A DNA stretch of 64,000 bases from Rhizomicrobium palustre (GTDB taxonomy: Bacteria; Pseudomonadota; Alphaproteobacteria; Micropepsales; Micropepsaceae), in assembly GCF_011761565.1 (NCBI RefSeq), contig NZ_JAASRM010000001.1:310139-374138 (forward strand), given 5' to 3'. The notes under the pieces were generated by a model. The model searched no databases and was not told where the DNA came from. It worked only from the letters and a program-made list of their open reading frames with translations. The position numbers were made by a program, and so were the translations under genes. Below are positions 39,740 through 49,283 of the stretch, one piece after another; position 1 is the stretch's first letter; each line of letters begins with the position of its first letter.

Positions 39740-40206
39740 GGGGCTGGCGGGTGCAGATCACCCTGCTTGAGGGGTTCGGCGGGCGCCATAGCTTGGGGCG
39801 CGGGCTCGCTGTGATCGATCACCGGCTCTGCAGCGACGGGGGCCAAAACCTGCCCTTCGACCGCAGCGGGCTCTGGAGCGGGGACTGGCGCGGCCGCATC
39901 GGCAGGGGCTGCAGGCTTATCGTCCAGGCTGACGATGGGATCGTTGAGGGCCTTGGACATGGCCTGATCGATCCCGGCCAAGGGGCGCTGATTGCGCAGC
40001 TCGTCCAGCTCCTTGCGCAGCTCATCAAGCTCGCTTTGGCGGGCCATTTCATCGAAGCTGCGGCGGAACTGATCGGCCATGCCTCGGGCTTTCGAGGTCC
40101 ATTGGCCGATTTTCCGCATCAGTTTAGGCAGGTCCTTGGGGCCCACGACAACGAGGGCGACGATCAGGACCAGGAGCATATGGCTCCAACTGAGATCGGG
40201 GAACAT
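39736..40206 (-). CDS. tatB: Sec-independent protein translocase TatB
   Basis: A 156-residue protein: one N-terminal helix (DLSWSHMLLVLIVALVVVGP), the Gly-Pro hinge KDLPKLMRKIGQW, an amphipathic helix (ARGMADQFRRSFDEMARQSE), and a long Ala/Pro-rich tail of low complexity. The Pro-hinge and the Glu in helix 1 position (Ser/Asp here) fit TatB rather than TatA. ATGA overlap with tatC indicates coupled translation. Confidence 0.93.
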   Translation of the reverse strand: MFPDLSWSHMLLVLIVALVVVGPKDLPKLMRKIGQWTSKARGMADQFRRSFDEMARQSELDELRKELDELRNQRPLAGIDQAMSKALNDPIVSLDDKPAAPADAAAPVPAPEPAAVEGQVLAPVAAEPVIDHSEPAPQAMAPAEPLKQGDLHPPAP

Positions 40207-40235
40207 GCAGGATCAGCGCGTGATGAGGGCCCTCT

Positions 40236-40436
40236 TCAGTGCGAAGAGGGGTCCTTGGTTTCGACCTGCTGCGCGGCTTTGGCCTTGGCCTCGTCTTCTT
40301 CCGAGAGACCCTTCTTGAAGCTCTTAATGCCTTTGGCGAAATCGCCCATGATGTCAGAGAGCTTACCCTTGCCGCCGAACAGCACCAGGACGACCACGGC
40401 CACCAGCAAAAGGTGCCAAATGCTCAATCCGCCCAT
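40236..40436 (-). CDS. tatA: Sec-independent protein translocase TatA
   Basis: Pore-forming Tat component of 66 residues. The N-terminal helix [20 protein letters not shown] leads into the conserved [20 protein letters not shown] amphipathic segment and a short acidic/lysine tail. ATG at 40436 has AAGGAG upstream; longer frames have an unnatural arginine-rich head. It heads the tatA-tatB-tatC operon with 29 bases to tatB. Confidence 0.95.
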   Translation of the reverse strand: MGGLSIWHLLLVAVVVLVLFGGKGKLSDIMGDFAKGIKSFKKGLSEEDEAKAKAAQQVETKDPSSH

Positions 40437-40583
40437 GTTTCTTCTCCTTATTGTCCGTCGCCAGTGTCCGCCGCCCATCAAAGAGCATTTCCGGGAACCG
40501 GAAAGGGACGGAAGCCCCTTGTTAAAGAGCGCTTTTTCAGCGGATGCAAGCGGGGGAGCCCCGCTTCTGCGGTCACGCCCGCG

Positions 40584-42128
40584 TTAACCGCTCAAAACCT
40601 GGATTTCGGCATTGCGGTCGAACGCCCCGCCCAAGGCGCCCAGCCGCTTACCAACGGCATCATCGGCGATCGCACCGCGACGCTTGGGAATCTCCAGGAT
40701 CACTTTGGAGGGCGTCAACCTGAGGCGGTAATGGCCGAGTTCCCCCGCCGAAGAGGCGGAAAGGTCGAAGGCCAGCCTTGCCGCGAGCCCGATCCTCAGC
40801 ACGCGCTTTTCCTCCGCCTTGTCCAGCATGCCGGTCAGGCGCAGATCCTCAGGCATTTCGTCATCCCCGGCATAGCGGTGATAGACGCAGGCCGCGATGA
40901 AGCAGCGCGCCTTATGATCGACCCCGCCAAAGGGCATGTGCAGCACTTCGGAATAGGTGCCGCGGGTGCGGAAATCGGGGTGGCGCCGCCAGCCCAAATC
41001 GGAGAGCAGCGAGGCGGCAAGGCGCAACCGGCGGTAATAGGCGTTTTCGTCGGCGAAAAGCGGCGTCGCCCAGTTGAACATCTCCATCGCATGGAGCGGC
41101 GAGCGGCTGGCGCGCGCATTCTCGATGGTAGCGTAATCGATCAACGGATCCTTGCCGCGTTCTTCGGCGGGCAGGCGCGAATAGACGAGGCCTTCGCGCA
41201 CGCCATTGGCCGAGACCACCACATCCTTGAACTTGGCCGCGAGCAGCAAGCGCTGCAAGACAATGGCGCCATAGGGCAGAAGCTCCATACGGCGCTTGGA
41301 AACGGCGGCGAGATTCTCGAGCGATTTCTTGCCCTGCTTGGCGAGCACGCTCGCCAGCTCCACCGCCCGGTTATAGGGGATGGTATAGCTTTGCAGGATT
41401 TGTAAGGGGTACTCCTCGCGCAGCATGTCCACGCGTGCCACGCTGCGCCAAATGCCGCCGACGAGATAGAGCGTCTTGTTGTCGAGGCTGCGCAACGGCA
41501 GCCATTTGGAGAGTTCGTAATCGACAAGCTGGCGCGTCTTATCAAGATCGCCCTTGGAAAGATCGATCAGCCGCAAGGGGCCGAAAGGCATCGACACCGC
41601 CTCGCCCGTCTGGCCGTTTTTCACCACCACCATATCGAGGCTGCCGCCGCCAAGATCGGCAGTAAGGCCATCGGCATCAGGAATGGCGGCAATGACGCCC
41701 TCGCCTGCGAGCTTTGCTTCCTCGGTGCCGGAGAGCACGCGCACCGTGCCACCCCAGGCGCTTTCGGCGCGGCGAACGAAATCAGCGCCATTGGAGGCAT
41801 CGCGTGCCGCCGCCGTCGCCACCGCCTCGCGCACTTTCACGCCCAGCCGTTCGGCCAAAAGGCGATAGCGGCGCAAGGCTTCGAGGGCCTGATCCACGCC
41901 CTCTTTGTAGAGCATACCGGTGGCGCCGAGATCGCGCCCGATGGAACAGATGATCTTTTCGTTGTGCACGGTATGAGCGGAACGGGCGAGCGCGTCGAAA
42001 ACCACAAAACGCACGGAGTTGGAGCCGATATCGACAATGCCGATACGCTCTTTGCCGAGGCTTTCCGCGCGCGCCGAAAACTCGTCGCCAATGTCCACGG
42101 GCAGGATAGACGGAGCCATCATATTCAC
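40584..42128 (-). CDS. ppx: Exopolyphosphatase (Ppx/GppA family)
   Basis: A 514-residue ASKHA-fold phosphatase that removes terminal phosphates from polyphosphate or from pppGpp. ATP-binding-like blocks are [41 protein letters not shown] and [15 protein letters not shown], with [11 protein letters not shown]. Start is GTG at 42128 overlapping the ppk stop by four bases; an ATG six bases in is possible. The C-terminal half holds the HD-like region (about 300 onward). It forms a ppk-ppx operon, so synthesis and breakdown of polyphosphate are co-transcribed. Confidence 0.93.
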   Translation of the reverse strand: MNMMAPSILPVDIGDEFSARAESLGKERIGIVDIGSNSVRFVVFDALARSAHTVHNEKIICSIGRDLGATGMLYKEGVDQALEALRRYRLLAERLGVKVREAVATAAARDASNGADFVRRAESAWGGTVRVLSGTEEAKLAGEGVIAAIPDADGLTADLGGGSLDMVVVKNGQTGEAVSMPFGPLRLIDLSKGDLDKTRQLVDYELSKWLPLRSLDNKTLYLVGGIWRSVARVDMLREEYPLQILQSYTIPYNRAVELASVLAKQGKKSLENLAAVSKRRMELLPYGAIVLQRLLLAAKFKDVVVSANGVREGLVYSRLPAEERGKDPLIDYATIENARASRSPLHAMEMFNWATPLFADENAYYRRLRLAASLLSDLGWRRHPDFRTRGTYSEVLHMPFGGVDHKARCFIAACVYHRYAGDDEMPEDLRLTGMLDKAEEKRVLRIGLAARLAFDLSASSAGELGHYRLRLTPSKVILEIPKRRGAIADDAVGKRLGALGGAFDRNAEIQVLSG

Positions 42129-44353
42129 TCGGGCTTGGTCGGAATGGCGGTCTGAATCACGATCGGTTTGGGCTGCTTGATGCGCAAGGCACGGCCACGG
42201 CCGGAAAGGCTTGGGTTGGTCATGAAATAGGTGTGGGACGAGAAGGCCGCGTCGGTACCGGCCGCTTCATCGCGGCTGTAGCTGCCATCCGCTTTCATAT
42301 GCCAGGTCTGCGCCGTGTCCTTGATCTGGGCGACCAGGATCTGATCCAGCACCTGCTGATGCACGGTGGGATTATCGATCGGCACCAAGGCTTCGACGCG
42401 GCGGTCGAGGTTGCGCGGCATCCAGTCGGCGGAGGAAATATAGACCTTGGCCTTGGGATGCGGCAGGCCATGGCCCTGACCGAAAGCGACGATACGGCCA
42501 TGCTCCAAAAAGCGGCCGACGATGGACTTCACCCGGATATTGTCGGAAAGCCCCGGCACGCCCGGCTTCAGGCAGCAGATACCGCGGGCGATGATGTCGA
42601 TCTTCACGCCCGCCTGGCTCGCCTTATAAAGCTCATCGATCATGTCGGGATCGACCAGCGAATTCAGCTTCAGCCAGATCTGCGCCTTGCGGCCTGCCTT
42701 GGCGTGTTCGATTTCTTCATCGATATGGCGCAGCAGGGTTTCGCGCAAATTCAGCGGCGAGACCGCAATCTTCTCGAGCCCCGACGGCTCGGCATAGCCC
42801 GTGACGTAGTTGAAAAGCTGGGCGGCATCGCGGCCCAAAGCGGGATCGGCGCTGAAGAGCGAAAGGTCGGTATACACCTTCGCGGTGATCGGATGGTAAT
42901 TGCCGGTGCCGAAATGGACATAGGTGTGCAGCTGGCCGCTCTCGCGGCGCACCACCAAGCTCACCTTGGCGTGGGTTTTCAGCTCGATGAAGCCATAGAC
43001 CACCTGCACGCCCGCGCGTTCGAGGTCGCGCGCCCATTTGATATTGGCCGCCTCGTCGAAACGGGCTTTCAGCTCCACCAGCGCCGTGACCGACTTGCCG
43101 CTTTCCGCCGCCTCGATCAGGGCACTGACAATCGGAGAATTCGACGAGGTGCGATAGAGCGTCTGCTTGATCGCCACCACATCGGGGTCGGCCGCGGCCT
43201 GGCGCAGGAACTGCACCACCACATCGAAACTCTCGAAGGGATGGTGGACGATGATGTCCTTGGCGCGGATGGCCGCAAAGCAATCGCCGCCGTGATCGCG
43301 GATACGTTCCGGGAAGCGCGCCACGAAGGGCTTGAAGAGCAGATCGGCCCGCTCTTTCAGAATCAGCTGCGAAAGATCGGCCAGGCCCAGCATCTGCTCC
43401 ACCCGCACCACTTCCTCATCCTTGAGGTCGAGGTGATCGGCGATGAACTGGCGCAGATCATCCGGCATGGTGGCGGTGCAGGTCATCAAGATCACCGAGC
43501 CGCGGCGCCGCCGCTTGAGCAGCGACTCGAACATCAGCACCAGATCTTCGGCTTCTTCTTCGACTTCCACGTCGCTGTCGCGGATGACGCGGAAAAGCCC
43601 CGAGCCCTTCACGGCATGGCCGGGGAAAAGGCGGTCGAGATAAAGCTCGATGACATCTTCCAGCGGAATGAAGCGCACCGATTTGCCCCGCCCCGGCAGG
43701 CGGATGAAGCGCTGCAGCTGGCTCGGCACCGGCAGAAGCGCCATCACCACGCGGCCATCGCGGGCGCGGTTGAGCTTGAGCGCGAGGGTGAAGCCGAGAT
43801 TGGGGATGAAGGGGAATGGATGGGCCGGATCGATGGCGAGCGGCGTCAGGACCGGGAAAATCTGCTCATGGAAATGCGCATCCAGCCAGGCGCGATCACC
43901 CTCCTTCAGCTGCTTGGCGCTGATCACGGCGATGCCATTCTCGGTCAGCTCTTTGCGCAAGCCACCCCAGACCTTTTGCTGGTCGGTCATCAGCTTGTTG
44001 GAGAATTCGGTGATCTGGGAAAGCTGCTGGATCGGGCTCAGACCATCATCCGAAAGTGTCGCTACGCCTTCCTTCACCATGCCCCACAGGCCCGCAACGC
44101 GGACCATGAAAAACTCCGAGAGGTTGGAGGAGGAAATCGAGAGAAACCGCACCCGCTCCAGAAGCGGATGACGCTTGTTCTGCGCCTCTTGCAGGACGCG
44201 GCCATTGAAGGCCAGCCAGGAGGTCTCGCGATTGATGAAGCGCTCCGGCGAGGTCGGCGCAATCGCGGGTTTCACCGCTTCGCTAGCCGTCATTACCGTT
44301 TTGAGGGCGGACTCTGCATCCACCGGCGCGTCTATGACGTTATCTTTTTCCAT
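42125..44353 (-). CDS. ppk: Polyphosphate kinase 1
   Basis: Reversible transfer of ATP gamma-phosphate to polyphosphate chains, 742 residues. The N-terminal domain begins [22 protein letters not shown]-terminal phospholipase-D-like pair is seen, with the catalytic His in [14 protein letters not shown] and [11 protein letters not shown], and KTPLYRTSS-like [13 protein letters not shown] for nucleotide binding. I chose ATG at 44353, which gives the usual short head; the longer frame adds 13 residues. It precedes ppx with overlapping stop and start. Confidence 0.96.
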   Translation of the reverse strand: MEKDNVIDAPVDAESALKTVMTASEAVKPAIAPTSPERFINRETSWLAFNGRVLQEAQNKRHPLLERVRFLSISSSNLSEFFMVRVAGLWGMVKEGVATLSDDGLSPIQQLSQITEFSNKLMTDQQKVWGGLRKELTENGIAVISAKQLKEGDRAWLDAHFHEQIFPVLTPLAIDPAHPFPFIPNLGFTLALKLNRARDGRVVMALLPVPSQLQRFIRLPGRGKSVRFIPLEDVIELYLDRLFPGHAVKGSGLFRVIRDSDVEVEEEAEDLVLMFESLLKRRRRGSVILMTCTATMPDDLRQFIADHLDLKDEEVVRVEQMLGLADLSQLILKERADLLFKPFVARFPERIRDHGGDCFAAIRAKDIIVHHPFESFDVVVQFLRQAAADPDVVAIKQTLYRTSSNSPIVSALIEAAESGKSVTALVELKARFDEAANIKWARDLERAGVQVVYGFIELKTHAKVSLVVRRESGQLHTYVHFGTGNYHPITAKVYTDLSLFSADPALGRDAAQLFNYVTGYAEPSGLEKIAVSPLNLRETLLRHIDEEIEHAKAGRKAQIWLKLNSLVDPDMIDELYKASQAGVKIDIIARGICCLKPGVPGLSDNIRVKSIVGRFLEHGRIVAFGQGHGLPHPKAKVYISSADWMPRNLDRRVEALVPIDNPTVHQQVLDQILVAQIKDTAQTWHMKADGSYSRDEAAGTDAAFSSHTYFMTNPSLSGRGRALRIKQPKPIVIQTAIPTKPE

Positions 44354-44508
44354 CAACCACTTACCGCGGATTCTTTGATCAAGGTAAAGCAAAAGTCAGG
44401 CCGTGTCATGCGCACGCACCCGGTGGAGGCGTCATATATAGGCTGACTTGGTTGCTGAGGTGTTTTTATCGAGATCCAGAAGGTGAGACTGGGTCCCATC
44501 AACCCTGC

Positions 44509-44543
44509 TTGAGGCCGTATTCATTTTTGATTATATTGAATAC
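44509..44543 (+). promoter_or_regulatory. parDE promoter with overlapping palindromic operator
   Basis: A -35 TTGAGG (44509-44514) and -10 TATATT (44532-44537) are separated by 17 bases. The inverted repeat GTATTCA (44517-44523) / TGAATAC (44537-44543) with a 13-base spacer brackets the -10. That is where a ribbon-helix-helix antitoxin would bind to repress its own operon. The palindrome is visible directly; its use by ParD is inference. Confidence 0.65.
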
Positions 44544-44564
44544 AACCGTTTAGGGAGGCCGGAT

Positions 44565-44819
44565 ATGGCCGAAACCACCACCATGACGGTGCGCCTTTCC
44601 GGCGTGCTCAGCGAGTTCGTCGCCGAGAATGTCGGCGAGCACGGCGCCTATGAGAATGTCAGCGAATACATCCGCGACCTTATCCGGCGCGACAAGGAAC
44701 GGGTGGAGCGCGAAGCTTTCGACCGGCTGAAGGCGGAACTGACCCGCGCCTTCGCGGCGCCGGAAGACAGCTACAAGCCGCTCACCGCGGCTGAGGTCAT
44801 TGCTCGCAACAAGGCTTGA
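44565..44819 (+). CDS. parD: ParD-family antitoxin
   Basis: An 84-residue protein with an N-terminal ribbon-helix-helix (TMTVRLSGVLSEFVAENV) that binds DNA, then the helix with YIRDLIRRDKERVE and a C-terminal toxin-binding tail (LTAAEVIARNKA). GGGAGG precedes the ATG. It neutralises the ParE gene product, which starts two bases after its stop. Gene order and sizes are typical of chromosomal parDE. Confidence 0.9.
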   Translation: MAETTTMTVRLSGVLSEFVAENVGEHGAYENVSEYIRDLIRRDKERVEREAFDRLKAELTRAFAAPEDSYKPLTAAEVIARNKA

Positions 44820-44821
44820 AG

Positions 44822-45136
44822 ATGCGCGCCATCCGTATTCAGGAGGCGGCGTCTCATCGCCTGGATGAGATTTATCGCTTTACCCGTGAGCGCTGGGGCC
44901 AGAAACAGGCCGAGCGCTATATCACCGGCCTTTTTGCGGCTTTCGAGAAGATCGAAACGCACGGCGTCACCTCAAAACCCATCCCAGCCGAATTCGGCGT
45001 GGACGGGTTCTTCTTCCGATATGAGCGGCACATCGTCTATTGGCGGCGGCTGTCGACGGGCGACATCGGCATCGTCACCATTTTGCATGTGCGCATGCAT
45101 CAGGTGGGACGTTTGCGCGAAGTGTTTGGAGATTAG
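44822..45136 (+). CDS. parE: ParE/RelE-superfamily toxin
   Basis: A 104-residue toxin. Typical blocks are RIQEAASHRLDEIYRFTRERW at the N-terminus and ILHVRMHQVGRL at the C-terminus (in the position of the HxR motif). ParE toxins poison DNA gyrase, and gyrA is in this same window. ATG at 44822 is chosen; a TTG six bases earlier would overlap the parD stop. Only the pair is present, with no adjacent mobile element, but a palindromic repeat follows at 25 bases. Confidence 0.88.
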   Translation: MRAIRIQEAASHRLDEIYRFTRERWGQKQAERYITGLFAAFEKIETHGVTSKPIPAEFGVDGFFFRYERHIVYWRRLSTGDIGIVTILHVRMHQVGRLREVFGD

Positions 45137-45160
45137 TGCGGCGAATATCCGAACGAGATC

Positions 45161-45365
45161 ACCCTCCCCTTGAGGGAGGGTCGAAATTTATCGCGAGCGG
45201 CAGCGAGCGGAAATTTCGGGGAGGGGTCTGTCGTGGCGCTTAAAAAAGAGCAGAAATGGGGACACCGAACGGGCCTAATCATCTTCACGTGCTGAATTGG
45301 CTACGACATACCCCTCCCCCGAAAAGCGCTCTCGCGCTTTTCGACCCTCCCTCACGGGGAGGATT
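45161..45365. repeat. CCTCCCC-type dispersed repeat, copy with extra central DNA
   Basis: About 205 bases just after parE. The outer arms begin ACCCTCCCCTTGAGGG and end CCCTCACGGGGAGGATT; an inner pair GGGGAGGGG/CCCCTCCCC is present. Between the inner pair are about 60 extra bases (from 45240, starting CTTAAAAAAGAGC) where the 33101 copy has only about 45 of different sequence. The right outer arm carries mismatches, so this copy is more decayed. Confidence 0.75.
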
Positions 45366-45393
45366 GAAATGCCTCCATCTGAAAGCCGACGCC

Positions 45394-46044
45394 TTAATCT
45401 TTCGCCAAAAGGCTGCGGATGAGACCCAATGTGACGGGCTTCTTCTCCGCCAATGCCGCCTCGTCCGCCTTGGCCACAAAATCGCGCACCGCGGCGGGGG
45501 AGCGCTCCAGGGCGCGGATCATCTGGGCGATAACACTGTCAGGCACCTGCAATTGGCGATCAGCGAAGAGCTTCTTGGCGAGGCCTTGCAAGAGCGCGTC
45601 GTCCGGCTCCCAAAGCGGAAAAGCCAAGAGCGCATCGAAGCGCGAGCGCAGGTCGGGAATGGTGTTTTTCCAGGCCGATGGCGGGGTGTGGGCCGTCAGG
45701 ATCAAGCTGTGTCCGCGTTCCAGGAAAGCGAAAAGCACCTGCTCGATCTCCGGCGACGGCAGAACCTCGTCCACCCCCTCGATCACCAGCGGCATGGGAG
45801 CCGTCAGCGTTTCGGGCACAAGGTCGGAGGCATAGAGGATGACGGCGCCGGATTTCTCCGCCCAGACACCCGCCAGATGCGATTTTCCCGAGCCCGAGGG
45901 GCCATAAAGCACCGCCGCGGGGGCGGGCCAAGCGGGCCAGGTATCGATCAAGGCAACAGCGGCCGCATTGCCGGGTCCCGTGATGAACTCCGAACGGCCA
46001 AGCCGGGCCCGCGCGGGCAAAGGAAGAGGAATCTGGAACGACAT
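45394..46044 (-). CDS. hdaA: HdaA-type DnaA homologue (regulatory inactivation of DnaA)
   Basis: A 216-residue AAA+ protein related to DnaA domain III but lacking the DNA-binding domain IV. The N-terminal QIPLPL motif matches the sliding-clamp-binding peptide of Hda. Walker A is LYGPSGSGKSHLAG (about residues 46-59). A sensor-like ILTAHTPPSAW and arginine-finger region PDLRSRFDALLAF follow. With the clamp it would stimulate DnaA-ATP hydrolysis. Context next to a CDP-alcohol phosphatidyltransferase and DUF2066 protein is the usual alphaproteobacterial neighbourhood. Confidence 0.88.
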   Translation of the reverse strand: MSFQIPLPLPARARLGRSEFITGPGNAAAVALIDTWPAWPAPAAVLYGPSGSGKSHLAGVWAEKSGAVILYASDLVPETLTAPMPLVIEGVDEVLPSPEIEQVLFAFLERGHSLILTAHTPPSAWKNTIPDLRSRFDALLAFPLWEPDDALLQGLAKKLFADRQLQVPDSVIAQMIRALERSPAAVRDFVAKADEAALAEKKPVTLGLIRSLLAKD

Positions 46045-46611
46045 TCAGACTGCGCCATCGCCTTGCGGGGCCAGCGCCGCTTTGAGCCACACCAGGGCAT
46101 AAGCGAGAAATGACCAGACCGCCAGCACCGTCACGCTGACCTCGCCGATTTTCTCGGCCATGGGCGGGGGCTCATGCAGGGTCAGAAGCAGCAACACCAG
46201 GGCGATATAGACCACCTGGATGACGGTGGAGGCCTTGCCGACATAAAGCGGGCGCACTTCCAGCGGGATCGAAAGCAGCCGCGCCAGCGCAACACCCGCC
46301 ACGATGGCAAGATCGCGCCCTATCACCAGCGCCGTCAGCCAGACCGGAACCGCGCCCACGGCGGCCAGCGAAAGGAAGCTCGCCAGCATGAGAAGCTTAT
46401 CGGCGGCGGGATCGAGAATGGCGCCAAAGCGCGAGGCGAGCCCAAAACGTTTGGCGAGATAGCCGTCGGCGGCATCCGAAAGCCCCGCGAAGACAAACAC
46501 CATCAGCGCCGCCATGTCATAGGCGTTGAGGATCAGCCACGCGGCCACGGGCGCGGCCACCAAGCGCAAGCCGGAAAGGATATTAGGGGCCTGACGGAGC
46601 ACAGCGCTCAT
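46045..46611 (-). CDS. CDP-alcohol phosphatidyltransferase family protein
   Basis: Membrane phospholipid synthase of 188 residues with about five helices. The family motif is complete as DAADGYLAKRFGLASRFGAI, followed by LDPAADK (D-x2-DG-x2-A[R/K]-x8-G-x3-D-x3-D), with Lys in place of the usual Arg. It begins NILSGLRLVAAPVAAWLIL. Relatives make phosphatidylglycerophosphate or cardiolipin; the product here is uncertain. ATG at 46611 overlaps the DUF2066 stop by four bases, and its stop abuts hdaA. Confidence 0.87.
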   Translation of the reverse strand: MSAVLRQAPNILSGLRLVAAPVAAWLILNAYDMAALMVFVFAGLSDAADGYLAKRFGLASRFGAILDPAADKLLMLASFLSLAAVGAVPVWLTALVIGRDLAIVAGVALARLLSIPLEVRPLYVGKASTVIQVVYIALVLLLLTLHEPPPMAEKIGEVSVTVLAVWSFLAYALVWLKAALAPQGDGAV

Positions 46612-47675
46612 GGGGTTGCCAGTGCCGTCCCGGCGGAGAGCTGCCATGCCCCGCCCCGTTGGCTAAGCACCAGACCAGCCTGGCTCAAGGCCGCCTTCAA
46701 CTGCTCCGGCGAGCCAAGATAGGAAATGACGAGCCGCGCTTGGCCGATATCCATCGCCGCGACGTTCACGTTGGACACATTCGGCACCGCAGAAAGAGTG
46801 CTTTCCACCGCCGCGAATTGGGCGAGCGAGGCAACACGCAGATCGGCGATCAGTTTGCCCTTCTGGCTATAGTCGACCACCTTCTGGTTCTTCGACATGT
46901 CATCGACGACGCGCATCACCGCATCGGCGGCGCCGGGATAGGTCGCCACAACATTTTGCAGCAAGGGCACTTCCACCACCTGCTTGACCGGCAACTCCCC
47001 TGCCCCAACGCGCTTGACCGAGAGGATCAGCTTGTTGCCGAAGGCTTGCGCCAAGACCAGCACGGCTTCGCTCGCCTTCAGCTTGGCCGCGACGGGAGCG
47101 AGGTGATCCCAGGTGGCGGTATCGATGTTGAGGCCGTTGAGGGCGGCGGCGTCAGCAGCATCCCCCGGCGGCAGGCCGAATGGCACCGCGGCCATGGCAA
47201 AACGCGGCGAGGCAAAAGCCTGGGTCCAGGCCGAATTGCGGGCATAGCCGGGCGCAAGCGGCACCAGAAGGATGCGCTTAGCCGCGACCGAGGTGTAAGG
47301 AATGTTGGCGGCCTGCAGCACGCGCGCGACCGCTTCCGGATTGAAGGTGTAGGTCACGTCCGCGACATAGCGGGTGGTGGAGCGGCGCTCGTTGATCGGG
47401 AAATAGCCGATCACCATCTTTTGCATCTGCGCGGGATCGATCACCGGCTGGCGGGTCCAATCGGCCTGACGGGTCAAGCGGCGGAACAGCGTCGCCCAGG
47501 CCACCGGGCGCCCGGCCGCGATGGCCGATATCCTGGCTTCCTCGACGGATTTGCCGGAGGCATCGACATGGATATTGGCCACCTCGAAGGTATTCTCGGC
47601 CCAAGCGGCAGGGGCCAAGGCCCAAGCCCCCACAACCGCCACAACCAATGCCAAACCCCGAAAAAAGCCACGCAT
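46608..47675 (-). CDS. DUF2066 domain periplasmic protein
   Basis: A 355-residue exported protein. The signal peptide FFRGLALVVAVVGAWALAPA ends AWA, about residue 26. The DUF2066 region begins NTFEVANIHVDASGKSVEEA and includes FRRLTRQADW. Function of the family is unknown; members sit with the phosphatidyltransferase and hdaA, as here. The C-terminal 80 residues have a repeated beta-alpha look (STLSAVPNVSNVNVAAMD), maybe a FlgT-like fold, which is a guess. Confidence 0.85.
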   Translation of the reverse strand: MRGFFRGLALVVAVVGAWALAPAAWAENTFEVANIHVDASGKSVEEARISAIAAGRPVAWATLFRRLTRQADWTRQPVIDPAQMQKMVIGYFPINERRSTTRYVADVTYTFNPEAVARVLQAANIPYTSVAAKRILLVPLAPGYARNSAWTQAFASPRFAMAAVPFGLPPGDAADAAALNGLNIDTATWDHLAPVAAKLKASEAVLVLAQAFGNKLILSVKRVGAGELPVKQVVEVPLLQNVVATYPGAADAVMRVVDDMSKNQKVVDYSQKGKLIADLRVASLAQFAAVESTLSAVPNVSNVNVAAMDIGQARLVISYLGSPEQLKAALSQAGLVLSQRGGAWQLSAGTALATP

Positions 47676-47798
47676 TCTCTAGACCCGCTCTGAACGGCGC
47701 GGACTATACCGGCCCCCGTCGCGCTATGAAAGCCACCATCACTGGGCGGTCTGCCTGGGACAAATGCGTTCAACCAAACGTCATCAAACTCTCTACAT

Positions 47799-47825
47799 AA
47801 AAAAAGCGGGCCGCGAAGGGCCCGC
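47799..47825 (-). terminator. Intrinsic terminator of cysK
   Basis: GC-rich stem GCGGGCC/GGCCCGC with a six-base loop at 47806-47825. Read on the minus strand it is followed directly by seven T residues (47805-47799). It lies about 30 bases after the cysK stop. Confidence 0.85.
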
Positions 47826-47856
47826 CAAGTTCGGGGAGACTACTCGGGAGAAAACA

Positions 47857-48846
47857 TCACGGCACGCTGAGACCTTCGAACAAGGCCGTCGAGAGATAGC
47901 GTTCCGCAAAATCAGGAACGATCACCACGATGGTCTTGCCCGCATTCTCGGGGCGCTGCCCCACTTCAAACGCGACAGAAACCGCCGCACCGGAAGAGAT
48001 ACCCACCGGCAGGCCTTCCAGCCGTGCCAGTTTGCGCGCTGTGGACAGCGCGGATTCATTCGACACCGTGACCACCTCATCGATGATGCTGCGGTCGAGC
48101 ACCGCAGGCACAAAGCCCGGGCCGATACCTTGGATCTTGTGCGGGCCTGGGGCGCCACCTGAGAGCACCGGGGAATCTTCCGGCTCCACCGCGACCACCT
48201 TCAAGGGCTTGCGCTTCTTCAAGACCGAGCCGATGCCGGTGATGGTGCCGCCCGTGCCCGAGCCTGCGACCAGGATGTCGATATCACCCTTGGTATCATT
48301 CCAGATTTCTTCCGCCGTGGTGCGGCGATGGATTTCGGGATTGGCCGGGTTCTCGAACTGACGCGGGCTGACCGCATCGGGAATGGTGTTGAGGAGTTCC
48401 TGCGCTTTGCCGATGGCGCCTTTCATGCCGCCTGCAGCCGGTGTCAAGACGAGTTCGGCACCGAGGAGGGTCAGCATCTTGCGCCGCTCGATGGAAAAAG
48501 ATTCCGGCATCACCAGGATCAAGCGATAACCGCGCGCCGCCGCCGTGAAGGCGAGCGCAATGCCGGTATTGCCACTGGTCGGCTCCACAAGCGTGGTCTT
48601 GCCCGGCGCGATCTTACCCTCGCGCTCCAAAGCATCGATCATGGCGACACCGATGCGATCCTTCACTGAAGCGATGGGATTAAAGAATTCCAACTTCAAG
48701 AGGATGTTCGCCTTCACGCCTTCCTGCTGGGGCAGACGCGCCAGACGCACCAGCGGCGTGTCACCAATCGTGTCGGTGACGGAATTATAAATGCGTCCGC
48801 GCCCGGGAACGCGAAAGACCGGCCTTTCAGCAAACGCGACGGACAT
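47857..48846 (-). CDS. cysK: Cysteine synthase A (O-acetylserine sulfhydrylase)
   Basis: PLP enzyme forming cysteine from O-acetylserine and sulfide, 329 residues. The PLP lysine lies in [11 protein letters not shown], the substrate loop is [12 protein letters not shown], and the phosphate-binding glycine loop is [16 protein letters not shown] at 48846 has AAGGAG upstream, and the frame then starts at [19 protein letters not shown], a modest extension over the usual head. It is a single gene with its own intrinsic terminator. Confidence 0.94.
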   Translation of the reverse strand: MSVAFAERPVFRVPGRGRIYNSVTDTIGDTPLVRLARLPQQEGVKANILLKLEFFNPIASVKDRIGVAMIDALEREGKIAPGKTTLVEPTSGNTGIALAFTAAARGYRLILVMPESFSIERRKMLTLLGAELVLTPAAGGMKGAIGKAQELLNTIPDAVSPRQFENPANPEIHRRTTAEEIWNDTKGDIDILVAGSGTGGTITGIGSVLKKRKPLKVVAVEPEDSPVLSGGAPGPHKIQGIGPGFVPAVLDRSIIDEVVTVSNESALSTARKLARLEGLPVGISSGAAVSVAFEVGQRPENAGKTIVVIVPDFAERYLSTALFEGLSVP

Positions 48847-48996
48847 GAGCTTCTCCTTCTGGTCGCGGACTCGCTTGGCGAGCAATGTTGAAGCGAAGCT
48901 AGCGCGGACCGCGCTTAATGTCCAGTAGTTCGATAGAGATTATAGAATACAACAGTGGGGAGGGTGTGGATTGGAACAGTGCGTGATTGGTGCCTA

Positions 48997-49232
48997 ACCT
49001 CCCCGAGAGGGCCAAGACTATCGCACTTGGGTTTGCGAGCCCTGTATTGTCATCCCGGACGCGCCCGCGAAGATCGCGTCATCTGACACGAGGGCGCGAT
49101 CCGGGACCCACCCAGACATCTGAACATTGTCGAAGTGGGTCCCGGCTCTACGTGCGGTTCGCTTACGCTTCCCGCACTCCGGCCGGGATGACAGTTTGGG
49201 TTAATTCACCCAAAAACGATAGCCCTGGCCCT
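48997..49232. repeat. GTCATCCCGG-type dispersed repeat, long form
   Basis: The spacer between cysK and the DUF1501 gene (437 bases) holds this element. The core is 49049-49192 with ends GTCATCCCGG/CCGGGATGAC. Outside it are left and right arms, from ACCTCCCCGAGAGGG and CTATCG to CGATAG and CCCTGGCCCT, giving nested inverted repeats. The arms are shared with the 53786-54027 copy but absent at 26475-26614. The rest of the spacer shows no gene. Confidence 0.8.
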
Positions 49233-49283
49233 GCGCGGCCTCGACTTATCCCACCGAAGCTCCAGCGAAGGCGGAAGCACGCA

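Noticed and set aside
42233..44446. A 737-codon open frame antisense to ppk
   Set aside because: Composition typical of a complement of a GC-rich gene; ppk has complete motifs on the other strand.
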